The notes beneath the pieces are model-generated. The model saw only the letters and a program-made list of their open reading frames with translations. It searched no databases and was not told where the DNA came from. Shown here one piece after another: positions 28,803 to 38,451 of a stretch of 64,000 nt of DNA. Every line of letters starts with the position of its first letter. Position 1 is the first letter of the stretch. This DNA comes from Paragemmobacter ruber (lineage in GTDB: Bacteria > Pseudomonadota > Alphaproteobacteria > Rhodobacterales > Rhodobacteraceae). A program made the position numbers and the translations under genes. The DNA is taken from assembly GCF_009908315.1 (NCBI RefSeq), contig NZ_JAAATW010000001.1, positions 496,001 through 560,000 of the forward strand. The letters are read 5' to 3'.

Positions 28803-29849
28803 ATGATGCAAACGACCCGCCTCGGCACCAGTGACCTGACCGTATCCCGGCTCTGCCTCGGCACCATGACATGGGGCAGCCAGAACAGCGAAGCCGAAGG
28901 TCATGCCCAGATGGATATGGCGCTCGATCATGGCTGCACCTTCTGGGACACGGCCGAGATGTACCCCGTGAACCCCGTCAGCGCCGAAACCGCCGGCCGC
29001 ACGGAAGAGATCATGGGCACATGGTTGGCCTCGCGCGGCGGGCGCGACCGGCTGGTGATCGCGACCAAGATCACCGGCGAGGGGCAAAAGGCCGTGCGCG
29101 ATGGCGCCCCCATCACCGGCGCCAGCTTCCGCGCCGCCGTGGAAGGGTCGCTCCGCCGCCTGCAGACGGATGTGATCGACCTCTATCAGCTGCACTGGCC
29201 CAACCGGGGCAGCTATCACTTCCGCCAGATCTGGGGCTATGATCCCCGCCCGCTCGACCGGGCCGAGGTCACCGATCACATGCTCGACATCCTGCGCACC
29301 GCCGATGACCTGATCCGTGCGGGCAAGTTGCGCCACATCGCGCTGTCCAATGAATCCGTCTGGGGCACGGCGCGCTGGCTGCATCTGGCCGAGCTTCACA
29401 ACCTGCCGCGCGTGATCAGCGTGCAGAACGAATACTCGCTTCTCTGCCGCCAGTTCGACAGCGACTGGGCCGAACTCTCGGTGGCCGAAAACCTGCCGCT
29501 TCTGGCCTTCTCGCCGCTCGCCACGGGCCTGCTGACGGGGAAATATGCCGGCGACGTGATCCCCGAAGGATCGCGCCGCAGCGTGAACCCGCAATTGGGC
29601 GGCCGCATCACGCCGCGCGTCTTCCCGGCTGTCGCCGCCTATATGGGCATCGCCACGCGGCACGGGCTGGACCCGGCACAGATGGCCATTGCCTTCTGCC
29701 TGCAGCGGCCATTCCCCTGCATCCCGATCTTCGGGGCCACCACACTCGACCAGCTGCGCGTGGCCCTTGGCGCCGCCGAGGTGACCCTGTCCGACGCGGT
29801 GCTGGCCGAGATCGACCTCGCGCATCGCGACCATCCCCAGCCCTATTGA
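28803..29849 (+). CDS. Aldo-keto reductase, Tas-like
   Basis: A 348-residue NADPH-dependent aldo/keto reductase; AGGAAGAG upstream of ATGs at 28803/28806. The catalytic tetrad is visible: Asp and Tyr in FWDTAEMYPVNP, Lys in VIATKITGE and His in LYQLHWPNRG. The insertion EMYPVNPVSAETAGRTEEI and the C-terminal FGATTLDQL match the E. coli Tas (YgdS) subgroup. The physiological carbonyl substrate is unknown. It is transcribed away from imuA. Confidence 0.9.
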   Translation: MMQTTRLGTSDLTVSRLCLGTMTWGSQNSEAEGHAQMDMALDHGCTFWDTAEMYPVNPVSAETAGRTEEIMGTWLASRGGRDRLVIATKITGEGQKAVRDGAPITGASFRAAVEGSLRRLQTDVIDLYQLHWPNRGSYHFRQIWGYDPRPLDRAEVTDHMLDILRTADDLIRAGKLRHIALSNESVWGTARWLHLAELHNLPRVISVQNEYSLLCRQFDSDWAELSVAENLPLLAFSPLATGLLTGKYAGDVIPEGSRRSVNPQLGGRITPRVFPAVAAYMGIATRHGLDPAQMAIAFCLQRPFPCIPIFGATTLDQLRVALGAAEVTLSDAVLAEIDLAHRDHPQPY

Positions 29850-29930
29850 CGCGCCCGCCCTGCGGCGATTCCCCGCAAGCCACAGCGGCCCGGCAAGGCG
29901 GAAGGGGGATGGGGCCTTTCTCGCTGCCCC

Positions 29931-29980
29931 CTTCATCTTGGCAAAAAATACCCCGGGGGTCCGGGGGCTGGCCCCCGGTC
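29931..29980. repeat. TTCATCTTGGC intergenic element, copy 1
   Basis: TTCATCTTGGCAAAAAATACC is shared, apart from two internal bases, with 34980-35000. Here it is followed by a GC-rich inverted repeat (CCGGGGG-CTGG-CCCCCGG at 29961-29978). Elements of this type are common after genes in Rhodobacteraceae; a terminator role is possible. Confidence 0.6.
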
Positions 29981-30074
29981 GCGGTCTGCCGATTGTGACC
30001 CGGGCAAAGGGATGCGGGCTTGCAACCACGCGCGGCTTCTGCCCTTCTGCCGCCATGCCATCGCAGGATCCCTG

Positions 30075-30626
30075 ATGCGCCGTGCCATGCTCACCTTCCT
30101 CCTCGCCCTGCCCTTGCTGGCGGCCTGTCAGTTGTCGCTGCCGGGAAGCGATCGCCGCGCGGCGCCCACGGCAGATGTGACGGGCGGCACGATCACGACG
30201 ACATCGCTCGATGCCGCCCCTGCGCCGTCGGATCTGGATCCTTCCGCGCCGGATCCCGCCATCGCGACGGAGCGCCCGGCCGCGGCAGAGGCAGAGGTCA
30301 CAGCGGATGCGCCCCCGGGCGAACCGCCCGCAGACGCGGCCGGGGCGCCGCCCGGGGATGCGGTGCCACCCGCACCCGTGGTGACCAAATCACCCAGCCA
30401 GATCGCCTGCGAAGACGATGACGGCATCTGGGCGCGGGCCGGATCGGGGGGTGGCATGGCCTGCGTGCGGACCACCCGCGATGCGGGCCGGCAATGCAGC
30501 AGCAAGACCGACTGCCAAGGGGAATGTCTGGCACGATCGCGCACCTGTGCGCCGGTCCAGCCCCTGTTCGGCTGCAACGCGGTGTTGATGGACAACGGGG
30601 CGGAGGTCAATCTGTGCATCGAATGA
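30075..30626 (+). CDS. Putative lipoprotein with cysteine-rich C-terminus
   Basis: A 183-residue protein taken from MRRAMLTFLLALPLLAAC, which has a lipobox (LAAC). A long proline/alanine/acidic low-complexity linker (about residues 25-110) leads to a compact C-terminal domain with seven or more cysteines (ACEDDDGIWARAG, QCSSKTDCQGECLARSRTC), likely disulfide-bonded in the periplasm. The family is not recognised by name. It overlaps the lipocalin-like gene by ATGA and is probably co-transcribed with it. Confidence 0.7.
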   Translation: MRRAMLTFLLALPLLAACQLSLPGSDRRAAPTADVTGGTITTTSLDAAPAPSDLDPSAPDPAIATERPAAAEAEVTADAPPGEPPADAAGAPPGDAVPPAPVVTKSPSQIACEDDDGIWARAGSGGGMACVRTTRDAGRQCSSKTDCQGECLARSRTCAPVQPLFGCNAVLMDNGAEVNLCIE

Positions 30627-31156
30627 TCCTGCCCCCGATCCTGGTGCTGATCCTGCTGCCGATCCTGCTGCTGGCGGCTTGCGCACCACAGGCAACGCGG
30701 ATCGACGGGTTCCGCAGCAAGGGGCCGATCTATTCCAACGCGGTGCTGGATCTGACCGCGCTCGCCGGGCGCTGGACGCAGGTTGCGGCTTTCTCTGCCA
30801 CCGGCGCAGCGGGCTGCGCGCCCGGCGCGGCAGACTTCACGGCGGCACCCGGCGGGCTGGTGCTGTCTGGGCGACTTTGCCTGAACGGGGAAAGCCTGTC
30901 CTATCGCGGACCGATGGCCTTTACCGGCCCTGGGCGGCTGACCCCGGCCGCCCGCGCGCCCCAACCGCTGGATCGCGAATGGTGGGTGCTCTGGGCCGAT
31001 ACGGACCTGCGCACGGTGGTGATCGGCACCCCGGATGGCAGCTTCGGCTTCATCCTGAACCGTGGCGGCGCCTTGCCTGCGGATCGCCTCGTCGCTGCGC
31101 GCGAGATCCTTGACTGGAACGGCTATGACATCGGACGGCTGGCCCTGTTCCGCTAG
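30623..31156 (+). CDS. Lipocalin-like lipoprotein
   Basis: A 177-residue protein with an N-terminal lipobox (LLLAAC). After it comes a bacterial lipocalin (Blc-like) pattern: ALAGRWTQVAAF near the start of the barrel, and DREWWVLWADTDLRTVVIGTPDG toward the end. Such proteins bind lipophilic molecules at the outer membrane. It starts inside the stop codon of the preceding lipoprotein gene (ATGA), so the two are translationally coupled. Confidence 0.75.
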   Translation: MILPPILVLILLPILLLAACAPQATRIDGFRSKGPIYSNAVLDLTALAGRWTQVAAFSATGAAGCAPGAADFTAAPGGLVLSGRLCLNGESLSYRGPMAFTGPGRLTPAARAPQPLDREWWVLWADTDLRTVVIGTPDGSFGFILNRGGALPADRLVAAREILDWNGYDIGRLALFR

Positions 31157-31228
31157 CGCCTGCGGCACGGCCGGGCCTGATGCGGCATCCGTCCTATGCC
31201 CTGGACGCGCGCGGCGCGCCGTCAGCGG

Positions 31229-32089
31229 TCAGCGCAGAACCCGATCCCGCAGCGTTTCGAGATGGGCCGGCACGTCACGGGCGCTGAAGGCGGCTTCCTT
31301 CACCAGCCAGTCGAAATGCTGGCTGATCTGTTCCACGCGGGCGGTATCGCGAAACGCAAGGTAATGGCGGCCGAGATAGACCACGGCGAGAAGCGGCCCG
31401 AACACCGTCACGGGCGACGAGAACACCCGCTGCGCGTCGAATAGATATAGCCGCAACGATGGGTAAAGCTGCCGCGTCAGGTGGATCAGACGATCCATCT
31501 GTTCGGCGCGCGTCCGTGCGGGCAGCCCCTCGTAATAGCCCGTCCCATCGGCAAAGGCGGTCAGCTCGTGCAGGGGCAGCGCGATTTCATAGTCGGAGCG
31601 GGCGCTGCGCATCCATTGCAAGCGATCCTCGAAGGCACCCAGCGCCTGTTCCGCCGTCCGGCCGAGTTGGGGGCGGTATTCCCATTCCACCATGGCGCGG
31701 GTCTTCAGCATGTCGGGCAGGGTCGCGGGCACATGCCGGATCTTGTATCCGGCCGCTTCGCGATGCCAGTTGAAGATCGCCTCGTCCATCAGAGCGCGGG
31801 GGGCCTCGGTCACCGTCAAGCTGGTGGCGAGCAGATCGGCGATGGGCTCCGGACGCCCCGTCAGGCCCAGCAGCCAATCGGCGGAAATGCCAAGGACCTG
31901 CGCGCAATCCGCCGCAAGCTGGGCGTTCGGCAGGCGCGTCCCCGGAGCCAGCAGTTGCGACAGGGTGGAACGGTCCACCCCCACCGCGCGGGCCAGCGCG
32001 GCCCGCGTCACGCCCCGATCAGCCATCGCCTCGGCCAGCCGGGCGCGGAAGAGTTCGGCCCGGTCGCGCTTGTCCAATTTGGTCTGCAT
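31229..32089 (-). CDS. XRE-family transcriptional regulator
   Basis: A 286-residue protein starting at MQTKLDKRDRAELF. The helix-turn-helix covers about residues 10-65 (AALARAVGVDRSTLSQLLAP). The large C-terminal domain (from DEAIFNWHREAAGYKIRHVP) has no family name I can assign and may sense a ligand. It is divergent from the desaturase gene, with an inverted repeat across its start codon, so it probably controls itself and the desaturase. The frame is open to 32128 but the extension lacks a start signal. Confidence 0.78.
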   Translation of the reverse strand: MQTKLDKRDRAELFRARLAEAMADRGVTRAALARAVGVDRSTLSQLLAPGTRLPNAQLAADCAQVLGISADWLLGLTGRPEPIADLLATSLTVTEAPRALMDEAIFNWHREAAGYKIRHVPATLPDMLKTRAMVEWEYRPQLGRTAEQALGAFEDRLQWMRSARSDYEIALPLHELTAFADGTGYYEGLPARTRAEQMDRLIHLTRQLYPSLRLYLFDAQRVFSSPVTVFGPLLAVVYLGRHYLAFRDTARVEQISQHFDWLVKEAAFSARDVPAHLETLRDRVLR

Positions 32090-32108
32090 TGGTGATTTTT
32101 CCCACCAA
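32089..32108. promoter_or_regulatory. Inverted repeat operator TTGGTG-N8-CACCAA
   Basis: Perfect 6-base arms separated by eight bases lie directly at the start codon of the XRE regulator and 80 bases from the divergent desaturase. The size and symmetry suit a dimeric HTH regulator, so autoregulation is the likely purpose. Confidence 0.5.
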
Positions 32109-32187
32109 AATTGAGAAAACGTTTCCAATCTTCCGAATTCTACACCCGCCTTGCAAGTGCTAGCGTTCCTGCAAGCAGAACAACACC

Positions 32188-33138
32188 TTGGAAGTCCCCG
32201 TCATCTTGCGCGCCCGTGCTCCCGCCGTCGAATGGCCGACGCTTCTGTTGCTGATTGCCACCTATGGCGTCTGGGCCATCGGAACCACCGCTGCCTTTCA
32301 CCTGCATCCCGCCTTGGGGATCGTGATCACCGGGATCAGCATCGCGCAGTTTTCGTCGCTGCAGCATGAGATATTGCATGGCCATCCGTTCCGGTCGCGC
32401 CGCGTGAACGAGGCGCTGGCCTTTCCAGCGCTGACGCTGACCGTGCCCTATGGCCGCTTTCGCGACACCCACCTTGCCCATCACCATGATCCGGTCCTGA
32501 CCGATCCCTATGATGACCCGGAGTCGAACTATCTCGATCCGGTTGTCTGGGCGCGCGTGCCGGGGTGGCTGCAATGCATCTACCGCATCAACAACACGCT
32601 GGCCGGACGGGTGGTGGTTGGATCGCTGCTGGGCAACATCCGCTGGCTGGTCATCGAATGGGGCGGCATCCGGCGCAATCTGCCGGGGCTACGGCGCGAC
32701 TGGGCGCTGCATCTGGCCGGTCTGGTGCCGGTGGTGGCCTGGCTGTGGATGGCCGCAATGCCGTGGTGGGGCTATCTTCTGGCGGCCTGGCTGGGCCACG
32801 CCTTGCTCAAGATCCGCACCTTCCTTGAACACCGCGCGCATGAGATGGCCCGCGCCCGGACCGTGGTGGTCGAGGATCGCGGCCCGCTCGCCCTGCTGTT
32901 TCTGAACAACAATCTGCATGTCGTGCATCACATGCATCCGCAGGTGCCGTGGTATCGGCTTCCCGCGCTCTATGCCGCGAACCGCGACCATTACCTGCGT
33001 CGCAACGAGGGGTATCTCTACCGCTCCTACATGGATGTGTTCCGGACGCATTTCTTCCGGGCCAAGGACCCTGTTCCGCATCCCTTGATGCCGGGACCAG
33101 AGACAGAGGGTGCCGCAGACAAGGTACAGGCGGCCTGA
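32188..33138 (+). CDS. Membrane fatty acid desaturase family protein
   Basis: A 316-residue di-iron membrane enzyme with the three histidine boxes HEILHGH (HxxxH type), HLAHHHD (HxxHH) and HVVHHMHP (HxxHH), and four or more membrane helices (LLLLIATYGVWAIGTTAAFH first). It introduces a double bond or hydroxyl into an acyl chain or related lipid. No ATG or GTG is available: upstream of the TTG at 32188 an in-frame TAG occurs at 32161 with no other start between. The TTG start and weak ribosome site suggest low or regulated translation. Confidence 0.85.
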   Translation: MEVPVILRARAPAVEWPTLLLLIATYGVWAIGTTAAFHLHPALGIVITGISIAQFSSLQHEILHGHPFRSRRVNEALAFPALTLTVPYGRFRDTHLAHHHDPVLTDPYDDPESNYLDPVVWARVPGWLQCIYRINNTLAGRVVVGSLLGNIRWLVIEWGGIRRNLPGLRRDWALHLAGLVPVVAWLWMAAMPWWGYLLAAWLGHALLKIRTFLEHRAHEMARARTVVVEDRGPLALLFLNNNLHVVHHMHPQVPWYRLPALYAANRDHYLRRNEGYLYRSYMDVFRTHFFRAKDPVPHPLMPGPETEGAADKVQAA

Positions 33139-33252
33139 CACGGCGCGCGGGCGGGAAAAAACCCGCCGGTCGGCCCGGGGCCTTTGCTTGGGTCTGGCCC
33201 TTGTCCCGGCTGCACGCTAAACAGCGCGCGCATCGGGACGAAAGGCGCATCC

Positions 33253-34971
33253 ATGGCACGGATTCTGATCACCTCCGCCATCCCTTACATCAACGGGATC
33301 AAGCATCTGGGCAACCTCGTGGGCAGCCAGCTGCCCGCCGATCTGTTCGCCCGCTACATGCGCGCCCGGGGGCATGAGGTGATGTTCATCTGCGCCACCG
33401 ACGAACACGGCACCCCGGCCGAGCTTGCCGCCGCCAAGGCGGGCAAACCGGTCGAGGTCTATTGCGCCGAGATGCACGCCGTTCAGGCGGATCTCGCGCG
33501 CGGCTTCCGGCTGTCTTTCGATCATTTCGGGCGGTCCTCCAGCCAGCGCAACCACCGGCTGACGCAGCATTTCGCCGGCCGTCTGGCCGAAAACGGCCTG
33601 ATTGCGGAAGTGTCGGAAAAGCAGGTCTTTTCCATCGACGACAACCGCTTCCTGCCCGACCGCTACATCACCGGCACCTGCCCCAATTGCGGGTATGAGG
33701 CGGCACGCGGCGACCAGTGCGAGAATTGCACCAAGCAGCTTGATCCGACCGACCTGATCAACCCCCGCTCTTCCATCTCCGGTTCCACCAACCTCGAGGT
33801 GCGGGAAACCAAACACCTCTACCTGCGCCAGCGCGCCCTAAAAGACAAGCTGGAGGCATGGATCGACAGCAAGACCGACTGGCCGATCCTGACCACCTCC
33901 ATCGCCAAGAAATGGCTGAATGACGGTGATGGCTTGCAGGATCGCGGCATCACCCGCGATCTCTACTGGGGCATCCCGGTGAAGAAGGGCAGCGAAGACT
34001 GGCCCGGCATGGAAGGCAAGGTCTTCTATGTCTGGTTCGATGCCCCCATCGAATATATCGCAGGCACCGCCGAATGGGCCGATGCCAACGGTCTGCCCGA
34101 TGCCGCATGGGAACGCTGGTGGCGCACCGACAAGGGCGCCGCGGACGTGACCTATTATCAGTTCATGGGCAAGGACAACGTCCCTTTCCACACCCTGTCC
34201 TTCCCCGCCACCATCCTCGGGTCGGGCGAGCCGTGGAAGCTGGTGGATTACCTCAAATCCTTCAATTACCTCAATTATGACGGCGGCCAATTCTCCACCA
34301 GCCAAGGTCGGGGCGTCTTCATGGATCAGGCCCTGTCGATCCTGCCCGCCGATTACTGGCGCTGGTGGCTTCTGTCGCATGCGCCCGAAAACTCTGACAG
34401 CGAGTTCACATGGGACAATTTCCAGGCATCGGTGAACAAGGACCTCGCCGATGTGCTGGGCAATTTCGTCAGCCGCGTGACGAAGTTCGCCAAATCCAAA
34501 CTCGGCGAAACCATTCCGGCGGGCGGGGATTTCGGCCCGGCTGAGGCGGCCCTGATCACCGATCTCAGCACCCGCATCCGCGACTACGAAACCCTGATGG
34601 CGCAGATGGAGGTCCGCAAGGCCGCCGCCGAACTGCGTGCGATCTGGGTGATCGGCAACGAATACCTGCAATCCGCCGCCCCCTGGTCCGCCGTCAAGAC
34701 CGATCCCGCGCGGGCCGAGGCGATCGTGCGCCTCTCGCTTAACCTGATCCGCGTCTATGCGATCCTGTCGCAGCCCTTCATCCCGGACGCCGCCGCCACC
34801 ATGATGCAGGCGATGGGGTCCGACGATTGGTCATGGCCCGAAGACGTGCCCGCCGCGCTCAACGCCCTGCCGGCCGGGCATCACTTCACCGTCCCCGAAA
34901 ACCTCTTCCGCAAGATCACGGATGAGGAACGGGCAGACTGGCAGCAGAAGTTCTCGGGCGTCCGGACCTGA
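33253..34971 (+). CDS. metG: Methionyl-tRNA synthetase
   Basis: A 572-residue class I synthetase that charges tRNA-Met. The HIGH-like motif is in [11 protein letters not shown]. The zinc knuckle [17 protein letters not shown] has all four cysteines. The KMSKS loop reads [11 protein letters not shown], the variant usual in Rhodobacteraceae. The anticodon-binding helical domain follows ([19 protein letters not shown]). There is no C-terminal tRNA-binding (EMAP-like) domain. The start at 33253 has AAAGG upstream. Confidence 0.96.
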   Translation: MARILITSAIPYINGIKHLGNLVGSQLPADLFARYMRARGHEVMFICATDEHGTPAELAAAKAGKPVEVYCAEMHAVQADLARGFRLSFDHFGRSSSQRNHRLTQHFAGRLAENGLIAEVSEKQVFSIDDNRFLPDRYITGTCPNCGYEAARGDQCENCTKQLDPTDLINPRSSISGSTNLEVRETKHLYLRQRALKDKLEAWIDSKTDWPILTTSIAKKWLNDGDGLQDRGITRDLYWGIPVKKGSEDWPGMEGKVFYVWFDAPIEYIAGTAEWADANGLPDAAWERWWRTDKGAADVTYYQFMGKDNVPFHTLSFPATILGSGEPWKLVDYLKSFNYLNYDGGQFSTSQGRGVFMDQALSILPADYWRWWLLSHAPENSDSEFTWDNFQASVNKDLADVLGNFVSRVTKFAKSKLGETIPAGGDFGPAEAALITDLSTRIRDYETLMAQMEVRKAAAELRAIWVIGNEYLQSAAPWSAVKTDPARAEAIVRLSLNLIRVYAILSQPFIPDAAATMMQAMGSDDWSWPEDVPAALNALPAGHHFTVPENLFRKITDEERADWQQKFSGVRT

Positions 34972-34979
34972 CATCCGGC

Positions 34980-35025
34980 TTCATCTTGGCCCAAATACCC
35001 TCAGGGGGAGGCGCCCCTGCGGGGC
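34980..35025. repeat. TTCATCTTGGC intergenic element, copy 2
   Basis: TTCATCTTGGCCCAAATACCC, nine bases after the metG stop codon, repeats the element at 29931. It is followed by CAGGGGGAGG and a GC-rich inverted repeat (GCGCCCC-TGC-GGGGCG). Position right after a gene again fits a 3'-end element. Confidence 0.6.
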
Positions 35026-35130
35026 GACGGGGGCGGAACGCCCCCCGGCGGAGCCGACGCGGCAGCGGAGGCGACACAAAAGGAATGCGGGCCGGAACGG
35101 CCCGCGCAATTCTGGCAACAGGAGCGTGAC

Positions 35131-36123
35131 ATGACCCTCTCGACCACCCAATTCGGCAGAACCGGCCACACCGTCACCCGCATCGGCTTTGGCGCCTGGG
35201 CCATCGGCGGCAGCTGGGGCGACGTGTCCGAGGCCGAGGCGAAAGCCACGCTTGAAGCCGCGCTCGACGCGGGCATGACCTTCATCGACACCGCGGATGT
35301 CTATGGCGATGGCCGCTCTGAACGCATCATCCGCGACGTGCTCAAGGCGCGCGGCGGCGCCCGCCCCTTTGTCGCGACCAAGGCGGGCCGGCGCCTGTTG
35401 CCCCACATCGCCGCGGGCTACACGACCCAAAACATCGAAGCCTTCATCGACCGCAGCCTGACGAACCTCGGGCTTGATTGCCTCGACCTCGTGCAGCTTC
35501 ACTGCCCGCCGACCGAGGTCTATTACACCCCCGCCCTGTTCGACGGGCTGGAAGCCCTGAAAGCCAAGGGCAAGATCGCCCAATGGGGTGTCTCGGTCGA
35601 AAAGGTGGAAGAGGCGCTCAAGGCCATCGAATATCCGGGCTGCGCCTCGGTCCAGATCATCTACAACCTCTTCCGCCAGCGTCCCGCCAGCCTGTTCTTC
35701 CGTGAGGCAAAGGCGCGCGGCGTGGCCACCATCATCCGCGTCCCGCTCGCCTCTGGCATGCTCACGGGAAAGATGACCGCCGCCAGCACCTTCGCCGCCG
35801 ACGATCATCGCAATTTCAACCGCAATGGCGAGGCGTTTGACGTGGGCGAAACCTTCTCGGGCGTGCCCTATGACGTGGCCCTGCAAGCGGTGGAGGAGTT
35901 GCGCCCCCTCGTGCCCCAGGGTGCGAGCATGGCGCAATTCGCCCTGCGCTGGATCCTGATGGAAGAGGCCGCGACCGTGGTGATCCCGGGGGCGCGCACG
36001 CCTGCACAAAGCATCGCCAATGCGGGGGCGGATGCCCTTGCCCCCCTGCCCGTGGCCACGATGGAGGCCTGCCGCGACGTCTATGCCCGCCTGATCGCGC
36101 CGCATGTCCACCAGCGCTGGTAG
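35131..36123 (+). CDS. Aldo/keto reductase
   Basis: A 330-residue oxidoreductase with AGGAG before the ATG. The tetrad residues are Asp and Tyr in FIDTADVYGDGRSE, Lys in FVATKAG and His in VQLHCPP. IPGARTPAQ near the C-terminus binds the NADPH phosphate. It belongs to a different subgroup from the Tas-like enzyme at 28.8 kb. The substrate is unknown. It is convergent with the two-component operon. Confidence 0.9.
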   Translation: MTLSTTQFGRTGHTVTRIGFGAWAIGGSWGDVSEAEAKATLEAALDAGMTFIDTADVYGDGRSERIIRDVLKARGGARPFVATKAGRRLLPHIAAGYTTQNIEAFIDRSLTNLGLDCLDLVQLHCPPTEVYYTPALFDGLEALKAKGKIAQWGVSVEKVEEALKAIEYPGCASVQIIYNLFRQRPASLFFREAKARGVATIIRVPLASGMLTGKMTAASTFAADDHRNFNRNGEAFDVGETFSGVPYDVALQAVEELRPLVPQGASMAQFALRWILMEEAATVVIPGARTPAQSIANAGADALAPLPVATMEACRDVYARLIAPHVHQRW

Positions 36124-36173
36124 CGCGGGACTGCGGCCGGCCCGGCCCTGCGACATCCACAGGTCACGCGGCC

Positions 36174-36812
36174 CTAAAGGCCCATCTCCCGCGCCTTGAG
36201 CGCCGCTTCGACCCGGTTTCTAACCTGCAGCTTCTGCAGGATGTTGGTCATGTAATGCTTGACGGTCTTTTCCTGCAGGTCCAACTCGCGCGCGATCTCC
36301 TTGTTCGATCGCCCGGTCGCGACCAGGCGCAGGATCTCGGCCTCGCGCGGGACCAGCGCCTCGGCTTCGGGCACCTCGCGCGGGCCGCGCCCTTGCATGG
36401 AGGCAAGCACGCGGGCGGCGAGCGCGGGCGGAACGTAGGATCCGCCCGTGGCCACACCTTGCAGCACCTCGACCAGTTCCGCAGCCGAGACACCCTTGAG
36501 CACATAGCCGCGCGCCCCGGCGCGCAGGGCTTCCAGCAGATCGTCATCCGCCTCGGATATGGTGAGCATGACGATCTTGATCGCGGGGAAGCGGGCCGAG
36601 ATGGTGGCGGCGGCCTTCAGGCCGGACCCTGGCATCGACACATCCAGCAGCACGATGTCGGGCATATGCGCCTCGACCTTTGCGACAGCCTCCAGAGCGT
36701 CGCCCGCCTGCCCCACGACGACGAAGGCACCGCTTTCCACAAGCGACAGAACCACCCCTTCGCGCAGGAGGGGATGGTCATCGGCCACGACGATCTGGAT
36801 GGGTTCGGTCAT
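36174..36812 (-). CDS. LuxR/NarL-type response regulator
   Basis: A 212-residue regulator. The receiver domain has ADDHPLLREGV, phospho-acceptor Asp in IVLLDVSMPG and Lys in YVLKGVS. The C-terminal LuxR helix-turn-helix reads VPREAEILRLVATGRSNKEI followed by EKTVKHYMTNILQKL. Its ATG overlaps the kinase stop codon (ATGA), so the pair is made together. The upstream part of the longer open frame is a shadow of the kinase gene. The likely target is the divergent secreted-protein gene at 38452, by position only. Confidence 0.9.
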   Translation of the reverse strand: MTEPIQIVVADDHPLLREGVVLSLVESGAFVVVGQAGDALEAVAKVEAHMPDIVLLDVSMPGSGLKAAATISARFPAIKIVMLTISEADDDLLEALRAGARGYVLKGVSAAELVEVLQGVATGGSYVPPALAARVLASMQGRGPREVPEAEALVPREAEILRLVATGRSNKEIARELDLQEKTVKHYMTNILQKLQVRNRVEAALKAREMGL

Positions 36813-38266
36813 GCCATCCCGTCCAGTGCCAGCCGGATCGTCAGGCGCGCGCCCTTGCCCGGCGCGGCATTGACCTGAAAACTGCCGCCGATGCTTTCCA
36901 CACGTTCCCGCAAACCGGCAAGCCCGATGCCCCTTGCGTTGCGACCCCAGACCCGGCCATTGAAGCCCGGCCCATCGTCGGCGACGAACACGATCAGACG
37001 CCCGGCCTGCTGGTGGCATCCGACCCGCACCGGGGCCCCCGCCGCGTGGCGGAAGGCGTTCATCAGCCCTTCCTGCACGAAGCGGTAGACGCAGATCAGG
37101 ATCGGATGCGCCGGGGCAAGATCCGGCCACGGCCCGCCCGTCAGATCGCGTTCAACCGTGGTGCCTGTCCGCCGCTCATGCGCACCGATGGCCCGTTCCA
37201 GTGTCTGGGGGATGGACAGCCCTTCCAGTTCCGGCAGGGTCAGCCCCCGGCACAGGTCGCGCACATCATGCAGGGCGGCATCTAGAACCTCGCGCAGCGC
37301 CAGCGCCTCGGGGTCGTCCGCCGCGACCGATGCGCGGCGCACCAGCGCATCAAGCCGCAGCGAGGCCAGCGCAAGCGCCTGCGCCGGGCCGTCATGCAGT
37401 TCCGCGCTGATCCGGCGCATCTGGCGTTCGTTCATCTCGCTCACCCGCTGCGCCGCCCCCTGCACCCGCGTGCGCAGCGCCGCGTTCAGGGCCGAGACGC
37501 GGGCAAGATCATCAAGCCGTCCGGCCAGCGCGCGGTTCTGCGCGGCAATCGTATGGCTGCCCGCGCGCACGATCCCGAACAGCGCCGCGAAGGTCGCGGC
37601 CGTCACCGCGATCATCATCGCCCAGGCACGCGCCTTGGCCGCCCAAAGGTCGGCCTGCAGTTCTGACGCCACCAGATAGAATTCCGCCACCGCGATAACT
37701 TCGCCCGTCACGATCGAATGGATCGGGTTGTAGACCTCGAACAGCGGAACCCCGGTTTCACGTTCGGCCGCGCTTTCATCCCCCTCAAGCTCATCGAAGC
37801 TGGCCGAAAGCTCCCCCTGCCAGGCGTCGCGCAAGGCCGCATCTTCGGCAAAGCGCTGCCCGATCAGACCGCTGTCGCTGGCAAAGGCGATCAGCCCGCC
37901 CTCGCGCCAGATCTTCACGGATCGCACGCGGTCGGCGAGGGGTTCGCTTTCCAGCAAGACGCGCATCCGGTTCAGCGTTTCGTCCGTGAAGGCCTGACGT
38001 TCGGCAAGCTCCTGCGACAGGGGGGCGATGAAACTTTCCATATAGACCGCGCTGGAGATCGCCGCATTGCGGACAACGCCGGTTTCGATGGACTCCGTGA
38101 CCACCTCGCCCATGGCGAACATGCCGATCAGGCTGACAAGGCTGCCGACGATCGCGAAGCGATGATGCAGGGGCCGCGCCGCAAAGCGGCTGCGCAAGGA
38201 CGGGCGCCGGGCGCTGCGGGCATCCGCGCCGGACGGCGCGAGGGGGGACGTCTCATGCAGGGTCAT
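36809..38266 (-). CDS. Sensor histidine kinase (HisKA_3 type)
   Basis: A 485-residue membrane kinase. TM1 lies at about residues 38-58 (FAIVGSLVSLIGMFAMG) and TM2 at about 213-235 (AWAMMIAVTAATFAALFG). Between them is a periplasmic sensor of about 155 residues with no cysteine or heme motif. The phosphorylated His is in ISAELHDGPAQALALASL. ATPase boxes are EGLMNAFRHA (N), ADDGPGFNG and GIGLAGLRERVESIGG. It forms a two-component system with the overlapping response regulator gene. The signal is not evident. Confidence 0.9.
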   Translation of the reverse strand: MTLHETSPLAPSGADARSARRPSLRSRFAARPLHHRFAIVGSLVSLIGMFAMGEVVTESIETGVVRNAAISSAVYMESFIAPLSQELAERQAFTDETLNRMRVLLESEPLADRVRSVKIWREGGLIAFASDSGLIGQRFAEDAALRDAWQGELSASFDELEGDESAAERETGVPLFEVYNPIHSIVTGEVIAVAEFYLVASELQADLWAAKARAWAMMIAVTAATFAALFGIVRAGSHTIAAQNRALAGRLDDLARVSALNAALRTRVQGAAQRVSEMNERQMRRISAELHDGPAQALALASLRLDALVRRASVAADDPEALALREVLDAALHDVRDLCRGLTLPELEGLSIPQTLERAIGAHERRTGTTVERDLTGGPWPDLAPAHPILICVYRFVQEGLMNAFRHAAGAPVRVGCHQQAGRLIVFVADDGPGFNGRVWGRNARGIGLAGLRERVESIGGSFQVNAAPGKGARLTIRLALDGMA

Positions 38267-38403
38267 GCGCGAAGGATGGCCGAGAACAGGCCTTCACGCC
38301 AGCATTCAGACAGGTCGATCAGACCTTGGTCTGATGCGGTTTCGGGCTGTGGTCGCACACCCTTTGGAGGAGGTCCGGCACGGGTAGCCCCGCGCCGCGG
38401 TTT

Positions 38404-38451
38404 CAGACTTCATCGCCATATCGGGCACTGTCGCCCGACGGGAGAAGTCTG
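38404..38451 (+). promoter_or_regulatory. Nested inverted repeats in the leader of the small secreted protein gene
   Basis: An inner repeat TCGGGC-ACTGTC-GCCCGA (38421-38438) sits inside an outer perfect 7-base repeat CAGACTT / AAGTCTG (38404-38410, 38445-38451). The ribosome site GGAGAAG at 38441-38447 lies partly in the outer right arm, so the fold could hide it from ribosomes. Confidence 0.5.

Noticed and set aside
33146-33168. GGCGGG-AAAAAA-CCCGCC inverted repeat after the desaturase gene
   Set aside because: It looks like a hairpin but has no T run and the A-rich loop is ambiguous, so I do not call it a terminator.
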